Assembly (NCBI RefSeq): GCF_028858725.1
Contig: NC_084769.1
Location: forward strand, 13,455,501 to 13,519,500
Direction: 5' to 3'
Source of the DNA: Colius striatus
Taxonomy: Eukaryota > Chordata > Aves > Coliiformes > Coliidae
Length of the DNA stretch: 64,000 bases
The translations under genes were made by a program, and so were the position numbers. The notes below the pieces were generated by a model. It was not told the origin of the DNA. It made no database searches and worked only from the letters and a program-made list of their open reading frames with translations. Shown one piece after another: positions 33,301 to 45,300 of this stretch. The stretch's first letter is position 1. Each line of letters begins with the position of its first letter.

Positions 33301-36300
33301 CAGTAGCATCCTCACCTTGTTCATTTGAGCTGTCAAGCAATTAATCTTCCTCTTTAAGCAGAGATGCTCTGGATTCCTTGGAAAACCTCTTGAAATTCAA
33401 GGCACTCTGTATGTAAAAGGATTTTTTTCCTTGATCTTGCAATACACCTACTTTAAAATCCTTTCTGCTCCACACCAGTAGGCTACTTCTGAATCCACAC
33501 CATTGGCTGCACTCTTCCCCTCGGCGTTGACCCTTCCCAGTAGCAAGGGCAGGCCTTGACTAAATTCACCTGATGTGTAGTCTACCTTGATACTAAGTCC
33601 CTTAAGCTAAAATTCCTTGCCTATGCTAGTTAGGAAGAAGGGAGTGGTATCTGCTCCCACGTGGATATGAGCTGATGCAAGAGGCTTGTGGCTTCACAGA
33701 AGGCAACTGTGGATGCAGGAAGAAGAGGATGCTGGACACACCTTTCAAACAGCTGTGGTCAGAGCTGGAGAGTCAAACTCCTGTTGGTGAGATATAGGTG
33801 AGGATGTTGCCTGGGGTTAAAAAGATAAGAGTTTATTTTACAATTCCAGGACAAAGAATCAGTTTGAATTGGCAGTTATCCTCCCATTTCACTTAGATTT
33901 ATGTTTAGTAACTTCTACATAAAAGAGTATTCATGAGTATTCATGTGTGAAAAGCATGCTCCTTGTACATTGACCTTCTGGAATAAAAAATAGGAGGTAT
34001 GTCTGTTGAAAAGCAAAAATTCAAGTGCTCAAGTCAGATTTTCTTCTTTCAGCAACGCTTCTCTGTGGGAACCACTTTTTATTCTTGAACTATGTAATTT
34101 CCAAGCAGATACCTGTTGTATAGGTACTTTCTTGTCCCTTCTCCAAAACCAGAAGAGCGTGCTGCAACTTTTTGTGCTCAACACAAGCTGGGGGATCCCA
34201 TTTGGGCACTACCACACTGGTCTCAATTGTCCTGCCTGAGCCTAGAGCAAGTGCAAGGTAAAGGCCCCGACAGAAGATTAGTCTAATTGATAGAATTATG
34301 TTGTGTGGACCAGAGGAAAGAGACCTGGAGGCATCCCAGGTCTCTGGAGCTAATGCTCAAGGCATAGCAGAAGAGCTCTGACTCCAGGGCACTATGACCC
34401 TGCAGTGAAGCACTTTAGACCATTGCCTACACCTTATCACTTTATGCTGACTGTAAGCAAAGGGACACCTCTTGCACCTTATCCTCCTTCTATGCTTATC
34501 GTAGTCTGACCAAACACTTACATAAAACTTTGCTTCTTCCTTTTATGCTTGGGTTTTGTGATGGATTACTTTAGCAAATGGGTAACTTTGTTAGTGCATG
34601 TCCCTGACTGATGCTGTCACTAGCACAGACATGTCTGGTTCCTAGTAAGGCAGATACAAAGATGTGGTGGCTGTCCCAGCTCCAGAAAAGCACTTCACAT
34701 CCAGTGTGGTTACTTACTCAAATTGTGAGGACTGGGTTTGGAGTTTTTTCCTTGCTAGGTGACTGTTGCCCCTGGTTGTCCAAATGTTCCTTCCTGACTT
34801 GAGCTTTTCACTACTCACTAAGTGACCTTTTGTCACCATGAAGCAGCTCTTCTCCCTGCCCTCAAACACTTAGTTCACACATGATAGGTTCGATGGTGGC
34901 TAGTGAGTCGACTGGCTCAGGAGAGCTGCATAGAAGAAGGTCAAACCTGGCAGAGCTTTGGAGTGGGGAAAGCTGAAAGAACTGAGTAGTAAATGGAAGG
35001 CCAATTTGCATAACAAAGATAAGAGGAGGGGGAGAGATTGAGGTGAGATACGTAAGGGTTTCATATGGGCTTGACAGTGTGGCTGTCCAATGACTGTGTT
35101 TGTACATAAACAGGAGAGGAATGGGAGAGGGCCCCAGGATTGTAGAGCACAATGATTTTTCATGAGCCTTCTTGCAATATAGACCTAGAGAGATGGTTAG
35201 TGGCTTTGGAGGAGTAAGAGGTCTTGGGACTGGACTCTCCACAAAGGTGAAGAAGGAAGCTGAGAGGATCCCTGAGCTGGAGACCAGTGTCTTCAGCAAG
35301 GGCACAGGAATCATTTCTGAAGGAGCATTAAGAGGGTGAGCTTAGCTGTTGTGTTAAGTTGACTTGGGGACACTCAGCAGTGGCAAACTCCCAAGCTGTC
35401 TGCTCCGGTTTGAAACTGTAAGTGCTTGCTGGCTGCAGCTCTACCACCAGCCTGTAAATGAAGTAACTAGAGTCGAGTCTTTAGCTTAGTTTCCAAACAC
35501 TGACTCATTACACTTGTCTTTCCTGATCTCTTTCCCCCCTGCCTTCCCACATTCCTTGGGAAGCTGGAGCCAGAGGCCTGCTAGCCCAAATTGAACACGA
35601 TCTTAGTTTGCTAATCCTTAGGGCAGTTCCTATACTGAGACATCTTTACTGGACCTCAGGAAGATTACTCATCAAAGTGTAAGGCGTATTGCTATGGTGT
35701 CTTAACAACACTCCACCTTTAACCCATGAAACTGGCAAAGGTGCTGTCCTCACATTAGGAGCTGGTGCTGACATTATTCCTTTGGTCAGGGATTGCATCT
35801 GTCAAGAGAGCTCCACTATCCAAAAATCTGCAGCGTGTCACCTAAGGTTTTTGGAACTAGCCCTCCTTTTAGCACTATTTCAGCGTCTCTTGTGGGTAGG
35901 GACTTTCAGACAAACAATCAACCAGTAACCATATTACAAACCACTGCTTTAGCAAGAAGGCTTGATGCAGTTGCATATTCCGTGGTCTACAGTCATATGG
36001 GGTGTGGTTTGACCATGGCTGGTCAAAACTAGTTTCAAACTTGGGCAGAAATGGGAGCAATGAAGGTGGTTCCAGAAATTGCACCAGGAGGAATGCAGAG
36101 GAAACAAACACTGCAAAGGGTATCTGAATGCTAATAAATGCGAGGAAATAAAACCATTCCTTTAAAAAACAAAACAAAGAGCCAAAGAACACAAAAACCT
36201 GAAAGTCATTGCTCAAGGGAACCAGCTTGTAGTGCCAGAACCACATGTAGGCTGTGAGCTGTTCAAGTCATGATTTTGTTTCATGAGCAGCATTGGGTTG

Positions 36301-39300
36301 GCTCCAAGCCACTCATCTAAATTGCTCCAAGTAGAATGCGGTTAAGGTGGTTGGCAGAGGGTCACTGAGAGCAGCCTGTGTGACTAATCCGGCCCTGTCC
36401 CTTGGTGGTACTTGGGAGTAACTGGCTGTCACCTGCCTGTAATGTTTTCCTGGGCTCTGTTCAGCTCTCCAGATCTGTGGTATGTGACTTGTGGTTCTTG
36501 GCCATCTGAGGATTTTAGTATACAGCTGGTTAGGGTTAGGAACGTTGGCCATTTCTGCTTCAGAGTGTCTTCCAGGAGTCATCTTTATTGCCAGTCCTAG
36601 ACAGTTCAGAAAACAAACAAGCCAAAAACCCTAACCATAAGAGAAAACCACTAACAGCTGAGGTGGTATTGGGAATGTTGCTGTAGAGGTGCACTAGCAA
36701 CAAATGCCTCATGAAGCTGAAGATGTTTGAATCTGGGTCACACCTAAATGAAAACCCCGAATTTCAGCCCTTGGGTGCAAGAGGTGTATCGAGGTTCAAG
36801 CATGTGTGCATAAACTGGTTCTTTTTGAGCTGTGCTGTGTTTAAAGTCTGCTGGGTGTTGCCCTGACTCAACTCACTGCAGATGTGTCGAGGTTTCTCCT
36901 TCAAAGAAAGGTGCAGAAAACACCGGGCAATGAGCAGCTCAAGAGGACACCTTGGAGCCAGTTGCTAATTGCTTGGGTTGGAGATGAAGTAACTTAGAGG
37001 GCAAACCTTTGCCTCCTTTAAAAAGTCTGAAGTCCAGAATTGGTTGTCTAATCTTCTGCCGCCCAGAGAAGCTGTTTTTAAACACTGGGATTTACAGTAA
37101 ACGAAGAAAGCTGTTTTGTATTGACGTTAACTTGTATGCAATTGAGTTTTTATGAGGTCACAACTGCCTGAATGTTGTAGTTTTCCTGGAACAATTCTTT
37201 ATTTGCCTAAATGAAGTGTAGCGAAGGCTGAGTGACCAGCTCTGCCTGGGTGTGCTTTCGCTTTATTTATAGCCCCGTTTATGGGGATATTTCTGCTTTG
37301 TCCCATATGCTATGAACCGCCTCTTTTCCTCACAATTACTGCCACAAAGGAGCAGGCCTTGGGCATTTCAGGGAGCTCTGCTGCTCGTGGCCTCTCACAC
37401 GTGAATGTGCACGCCACCTTCACCAGAGATCACAGGCACAGCAAATGACTTTGTGTGGTTGTGACTGTCAGGTGCTTCCTGGCGGCTGCCAACCTGTGCA
37501 TCCTTCATCCCTGATCATTGTGGGGTGCCGTGCTTCTCCTTGGCCCTCACCATTCTTGTCTCTGGGTTTGGAGGGCTTTAAAAAATGGCTACTGAAGCTA
37601 GTTTGTCTCTTCCATTTCTGAGACTGGCTACTTGATGGTTTTGGTTCTTGTGGTGCACCTCTTCATCACTGGAGAAGGAATGTCTGCTGCCTGACTTGGA
37701 AGGCAGCTCTGAATAGGTTCTGGTGTCTCAGCTGAAGCCATTAATTGTGCTAGCAGCAATTTCCCCATATGTTTGGCAGCTCTGTCTTCACTTGGCAGCC
37801 CAGGATAAACAACCCTGTTTCCAAACCACACCATCCCTAAGGTCACTATGAATCTTGCTTCAGATGACAGGGCACCTCTGCATAAGTAGAGCATCTGACT
37901 TCTGTTGTCCCTAGGAAGCTAGAATCTCAGTTGTCTTTTAACCAAGAGGCTGTTTTCTGTTCTTTCTGTAATCCTTTCTTCTGGTTGGCCTTTCTTTCTG
38001 TATTCCTTTCTTCTTTATCTGGATGAAAGTCAAACGGGATTGTGAACTTGCTGGATTGTAGCCTGTGCACAACTCCTGCTGGAAGCCCCTAAACTGCATT
38101 TTGTTCTCCCACTTCTATAAATCTTCAGTATCTGTGAAGGAAGGCAGTGCTCAGAAGTTCCTCTGAGTACAGTGAGAAGTAAAAGAAAGTCTGTAGGATA
38201 TTTTCCTTATCTTCCATGTCATTTTTTTATTTCCCCCCATTAACGGTGTCTACTCTGAGATTCCCATCACTAAAATAGTGACATTTTTGCCCATGATTTG
38301 ACAGCATTTGATGTTTGTATCAATGTGCCTAGTGATATGAGATGATGTTGAATTTTTCCAATTAGCTTGCTCTAATTTGCAGTGTCCTGAAAGATCACGT
38401 TTTAGGTAGCAACAAGAAGCTTGGTAAATACTGTAGTTTTGACATGATTAGCTGTTTGTATAGGAGTAATACATGATACTATTTTTCCTAAGGAGACTGG
38501 AGAAAGCCACTTTTTTTCCCCCCATTTTCTGCCAAGCATTTATGTATTCCTCAAACTAGGCAGCAAGTACTTGAGCAGTGGGATTCTTGTCCTAGCTCAG
38601 TGCCACATTTGTGATTGGTATCGAAAGTACAGTCTGCTCTGATGGGACAGTTGCTAATCATATTATTTCCTCCCCTGCTTTGTAGAAGGCACTGAGTAGC
38701 CATGAGTGGGAGTGGGACTTCCTTTCTCCCAGTTTCTTAGTGCAGAAACGTGATGAAGGAAGCAACTTACCTGGGGGCATCTGAGGGAGCTGCTGGGTGA
38801 GGTCAGGAGGTGCACTCAGCTCTTCTTCATCCCTCTTCAGCACCCTCACCCAAGACCATTCTTAGTTATCTGAAACTCAAGTAAATATTACACACAAAGC
38901 TACTCTTACAGAGCTATAAAACCTGTTGTCCAAATTGGTTTAGGACAAGTTGAAACCAGAAAAAGCCTGTATTTTTTACTCACACAGAGGGGCCTGGGGT
39001 TTTCTGACCTGGACAGATGTGACAAAGATAGTCTTGGGTGTTTCAAGTACATACTGAAGAAGTGGAAATACAGGAAGAAATTGCTTTTATAGGGCAGGTA
39101 TTTTTTTTCATCTTTCCATCAGAAGTTTGTAATTTCTTCACTGATTAATTTGTATTGATTGTATTTTGCTATAAAGGTTCATACCATGAGTTAGATTATG
39201 TGAGGTCCAACAAAGTGAATGCAATCTATGCAATAGAAGCCTGAGTGCACACAGTGAACTTATCAACTGGGAGTGTTGCTGTATCTTCTGGCTGTTTTTG

Positions 39301-42300
39301 TGTCCTTGATTCAAAGTTAAACTGCTGTCTTAGAGGAATTCAATGTACATCCCACTCGTTTGAGTGGAAACCACTGTAAATGAGGAGTGTTTCTGTAAGT
39401 GCCTGTTAGCTATGAAGTCTCACCACTGTAAAACAGATCATCTTCAGAAGTCTGGGAAGGGTAGAGCTCAGCTATTGCTCACTTCATATAGTAAATGAGC
39501 CCTAAAATGTTCTTCAAGCAAACTTGGCTCTGAGGCATGTGTTTGGCTTTCCCACAAGAAAGAGGTAGGGAAAGAGAAAGAACAGGGCAAAGAAACCCTG
39601 TGGAGTTTGGGGCAGATTGTAAAAGGAGGAAAAACATATGAAGAGACACGATGACAATGAAGCTCCATGGTGTGGTAGTAGAATTGATCTGCTGTGATCC
39701 TGTAATCTTGCAACCCTGATGATAGTAGCAGTTAGAGCAAGTATTCTCAATGTTGCTTACCAAAATGCAGTGGAGCAGGGAAACAGGCAGGAGGCAGGTG
39801 AATGGCAAGACAAGAAATACTAAAGCATGTGTGAATTGTTCTTATTGCCACAGTATAAGCAAGTTTGGAAGGAGACCACACTAAAGAGGAGTTTGTGAGC
39901 ATTGGTCATGACTGGGCAGCTTCATATGGATACCATCTGGATACTGAAACTGGAAAGCTATGGTCAGGGAAAGGCTGTCTGTATTCAGCTCAGAACTGGG
40001 TGCTACGTTGAAGATGAGATGTATAGCAAGATGAGCCTACAGTGTCAGGACGTCTCTTGTGTTCATTTTGCATTTTTTGGCCCACAGTTGGTCCTCCTTT
40101 GCAGGATTTCCATGTTTCCAGCATAGTGGGAGCTTTCAGGGTGGCCTATTGTGTAGCTGGTGAATACATAATATCCACTGGATAAACATCTCCCGCAGCA
40201 TCTTGTCAAATGAGGCTGCAGTAAGCAACTGCAGAATATCCACTGCCATTTGTGCCCTGGGAACAGAGGATTCAGCCCTTGCTCATTGTCTTCCAGAGTG
40301 TCCACACACAGGATGCTTCTGCAGGTCTCAGGCTAAGCTTTATTTTTGCTTTTGTCTGGCTAAAACGGTGTAGACCATTGAGCGTGCAAGCTCAGATGGC
40401 AGCTCTGTCACTCTTCCCTGTTTATCCTGGAGGTTCATTAATCTTTCTTGCCATAAAAATCTTTGTGTGTGCCTGATGCCCTGAATAGTTGCATTTGTCT
40501 CTTTCCAAGGTGCTCCTCCTGCCTGCTAGACGTGCTTCGCTTTGGGAGGATAAATGCTTTCTTTTTCCTCCCCCTTCTCCTTCGTCCTGCATTTGACTGT
40601 CAGCATTCTTTAGCCTTTATCTGTGCACTATTTAGGATGTCCATATAAAGTTACTAAATGGAATTTTTATTGGCCAGCTTGGCTTAATAATCAGACAGTT
40701 TCCAAGCTGGTTCTGTCTAGTGCTGTGTGAATCCATTCTCAGAAAGAAGTCTTGCAGAGTTTTTTTTTCTTTCCACAGACTTTTCTTGGGGATATTGCTT
40801 AGTCTAAGGTTAGGGTTTAATTAATTGCTGGAAAGGCAAGCAGACTACTTGGCTAGATTAAGTAAGGCCTGAGTCATGTTGGTATGGAACATCAGCATCC
40901 TAGTTGGCAATTATTGTGTTGTATCAGTGCGTGGTGCAGAAAACCACAAAATGTGTAGGGCCCTTTCAAGTGGCCCTTGAAGCCTAACACCAAAACACAG
41001 AAAAGCAAGGGGAACATTGTGGTTTTGTAGCAAGTGATATCTGAACAAAATGTTTGAGCTTGAAATAATGATAATATCTTCTAATTCCTAATGGCTGGCT
41101 GAATTCCAGCAATAGGAAATCAGTTAAGCTGTTAAAGCTCAGACCTACGTGTGAAAGTGTTCCCATGTTGAACTGAATTATTTATCTGTGGAAAATTGTT
41201 GACTTGAAGTTCTTCTGTCCCCAAACAAAAGGATCATGCTTGCATTGAATGTTCATTAATTACCAAAGACAATAAAAGTTTAGAAAGTAAACAGTCTATA
41301 AACCCACTTTAAGGTAGATGCAGTTGCTTTATGAATCACCAAGCAGGAACTCTCTGGACCTGGGTGGTTACTACTTTGCTGGATACTACTCTTGTTTATA
41401 AAGCAGAGTTGCTCAAACTCTAGCCTAGGAGGAGATTGCATAAATTTGCTGTTGCTCAGGGAATGTCTGTTCAAAATACAAATTACAGTGTATCATCACC
41501 CACCCAGGTTTTTATTGGTGTCCCTGAAGCTTTCAGTGAAGCTGGGAGACAAATTGCATCTCAGGAATTTACTGTGGCTCTCTAAATATTTATTACCGTT
41601 CTGTTCTCTGCCTGAGGTAGGGAAGAAGGGTTGTGGCAAGCTCTGTGTGAAGGGAGCACTGGGTGCTATGGGCAGACAGGCAGGAGGCTGCTTTGGCCTC
41701 AGCCACGTTGGAGAGATGTTCAAAAAATAGCCTTTACTCTTCGGGTAGTGACAGAGATGCTTTGGGTGCTATTGTATATGTGTGCCCAGTGTTATAATGT
41801 GACTAGACACCATTTGAAGCAATCTTGAACCCATGTTGCCTGTGGTGGTGAAGCTATGGCCAGTGCTGAGAGCATGGAACAAGAAGGGTTTCAACAAGTT
41901 GCTGGTCATTAGCTCTGCATTTAAGGCTAACGTTCGGCAGTGTTGAGTATCGTCCTGGTAAAGACTATCCTGGTAAAGTGAGGCTGCTCTAAAACTGCAA
42001 TCACTTCTCTCCATTGCCACAGATGTTTTCTTCAGGCTCTTCTTCATCTGAGCCCAGTGGATGTTAAACCCTTCTCAGCTGAGGACTAAATACAACCCTG
42101 GCCAAGGTCAGACGACTCAATCAAATCACCGCAAAGTCTCAGTGTCGGTACCCTCTGCCCCCATCTCCAGCTTTACCACCAAGCATTGACTTGTAAAGCT
42201 GTAGTTTAACCTGTATTAATCTGTATTTCTGAGACAGATGGAAAAACCCAGTATAGGGGAACCCTGTATTTCAGCTGTATATTTTGGGTTTAACAAGCCA

Positions 42301-45300
42301 TCTGTCTTGGGAAGTGACAATACAGTTTGTTTTACTCAGACTGGCAGCCACATTTCTTTAGAGATTTAGATACCCCAGTAAGAATGATCTGTTACTGATT
42401 TCGTTTTAGCAGAGAATTGTCAGTCTATACCTGCTAGTGCCAGTGAGCCATTGATGAAGGATTCGTAGGTGATCTGTGTACCAGAGCTCTGAGCGGCTTC
42501 TTTGCTCTCTGACACCAGGGGGAGTTTGGCTTTCTTCAGGTTAGGTCAATGATTGTTTTGTTTTACAAAGGGATCCTGTTTTTCAGTATCCAAGTACCCA
42601 TTCTTTAGGGCTTGTTTTTCCCTGAATTTGTTATAATTGCAGGGCTGAGATTTGTAATTCACCATTTCAGGAGTCTCGCTGGTAGTAATGGTAGAAAACA
42701 TAGAGTAAACACAATTTGGGAGGTATTTTTTCAAGGAAAAAAATATAAGCCAAGCAGTTTGGTGCTATAAAAGTTAAAATATCTGAATACTGTCCATGCT
42801 ATACTAATAAACTATGGCTGCAACTGGCCACAAAACAATGAATTTACTGGAATAAGTTGTAGGGAGAACATATTTCTAAAAATTGATAGCAACACACATA
42901 TATAACAGAGTTGTGAGGAATTAAGAGCAAATTCTCACTGAGTTCCACAGAGAGAGAAATAAACTGCATGTTTTCTGAAACTTGACTGGGAGCAGTCTTG
43001 TTTTCATAGCAGTTCTGTGTAGTAACTGGAGTTAAACATCCAGAGGTCAAGGGGAAAGCAGTAAGCATAAAATACCATTTTGACTGAGGCTTTTCACGGC
43101 GTAAAACAAGCTCCAGGGCTCACATCAGATGACCTGTATATCTTTTATCAAAGCATTTTGTTTCCTCTTTGGCTTTTCATTTAATATTAACTCTTTCCAC
43201 TACAGTTTGTTTTTTACCAAGGGGCAGAATCTGTTTCTAGCTCCATCTGAGCTGAATCATTCCTGTCAGGACATGTGTGGTGCCTGCAATCTGTCAGGTG
43301 GCAACATTATTCCTATCTCGTGAAAGTGGTCAGAAAAATCATAGAATCATAGACTCATTTGGATTAAAACCTTTAAGACCATCCATTTCCACCCCTCTGC
43401 CCTGAGCAGGGACACCCTCCACTAGATCAGGTTGCTGCAAGCTCCATCCAACCTGACCTTCCACATTTCTGGGGATGGGGCACCCACCACCATTCTGGGC
43501 AGAGTTTCTGAGTGCTTGCTGTTAGTTGGAAAGGATCATGGACAATATATGTTTTTTGGTCTCATTGGAACTACAAATAAGCAAATCAAGCTAAGAAGAT
43601 GGTAGAAGTGTATATCAGTGTGCAAAGGTGTCCCAAAAACCTGTTCAGACCTGAGATACTGAATGCCTGGCAGTGCATATGGTTCAACCATTACTTTTCC
43701 TCTACAGCACTAGTTTCTCTGTCTCCATTACCCCATCTGAGTACATATATAGCTATATTTTACTGTCTCTTGTATGCTTATGGTCTCAAATCCTAAACTC
43801 ATTTTCTATAATGATTAGTTAGCCTCATGGGAATGAACTGTAAGTGCAAGAGGTGCTTGGCTGTGTAAGTTTGTTTGAGGCAGTCGCTCTTTAGCTGGTG
43901 AAATCTATCCCCAGGCTGCACTCTTGAGCAGCTGTGTACTTCAAACAACATAGCCACACAAGTACAACATATACACAGGTACATTGTACAACAAATGTGG
44001 TGCTGAGGGACGTGGTATAGTGGTGGACTTGACAGTGATAGGTTAATAATTGGGCTTGATCTTAAGGGTTTTTTTCCAACCTAAATGATTCTATGTTTGA
44101 ACCTGAGCCTGACCTTTTTATGGTAATGCAACACCGTGGGCTGTGTGAGGAGATACACACATCTCTCTAAAGCTTGCCAAGTGAACAATAGTAACAACTA
44201 TCAGTGGGAGCGTGACAAAGCCTCGTGAGCAGAAGTGTGGAAGTCCTCAATTTCAGGACTCTGGCTTACAAAATCCACTTCTGTTGTCCACCAGCCTTCA
44301 AAAGGAGGTCACTGTTGTCATTTGGATTTACTTACCTGAAGAGGTGAGTTAAGATCTGTGCGTGTCTCTAGTGCTTAATTTGGTAGGTCATATGGTTTAT
44401 GACCTCTCCTCATGCTGTAAGCCACTTACTGGATTCAAGGGTCGTTTCCTGTTTGCAGAACTCCTATTGACATCAATAGGAGTGTTGTGCACACATTTGG
44501 GGTTTCAATATGGCCTATTTTGTTCCTTTTTTCCTTTGGCCAGCCAGCTGAATAAGCACAATTATCTCTATGCCGTACTGATATAGTCTGTTCTCAGGCA
44601 GGCAACTGGAAGAACTAGGATTCCCAAAAGGGAATCTGCCTCAAACACAGTGCCCTTCTCACACATCTGCTGTCGTATGCCTTTGATTTCTACATCTAGA
44701 TTGAGAAATGTCGCTTTTTTTTTGTTGTTTCAACTGGTAGCAGCTGCTTAGGGGGAGATACACCTGCTTTGCAGTTTTCTGCAGAGATCCTTGTTGAGCC
44801 AACAAACCCAAACTGATCTCTTTCTTGGCGCCTGCCTTGCCATACCCTGAACATTTTTCAGTGAAAGGGAGAATAGCAGGATGAACAAGAAAAACTAGCT
44901 ATGAGGTATAAATATGCTCCATTAATTCTAATGATCCTGCTTGCCTCTATATTGGCTGCAGGTTTCTTGTAAAGAGTTGGTCCTATACAATGAGCTTTTG
45001 TGCTGTCTTAGCTATTTGTGCTAAGGTGTTGAGACATCGTTGTCTTTTGTCTGCTGTGAGCCTTGGAGGGAAATGTTAATTCACAAACCAGTTAGCTAAA
45101 TTGCACTGAACTGGTTAAATTTCTTATGCTGAAGGGGGTGGTGGTGGGGTGCTGGCATATGAATTCCTTTCCCAGAACTGGCCCTTGCACATGCTGTAAT
45201 ACCCATTAGTCTTCCACATACATGTCTGAAGGAGTGTTTATGTCCTAGACAGACACGGTCAAGGCCTTATGGAACAAATCTTGTATTTCTGGTTCACTGA

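Larger units (their letters stand above)
35019..43337 (+). other. TFCP2L1: TFCP2L1 intron 2, middle part
   Basis: Mostly unique sequence. Contains an imperfect 32-bp tandem duplication at 37961-38024, a candidate regulatory block at 37140-37420, a 15-bp duplication near 41951-41980 and a CTCF-like word at 42513. No hidden exon with splice support was found. Confidence 0.8.

Noticed and set aside
44041..44052. HNF1-like GTTAATAATTG
   Set aside because: It is part of a CR1 tail and is repeated across the genome, so it is not evidence for a renal enhancer.
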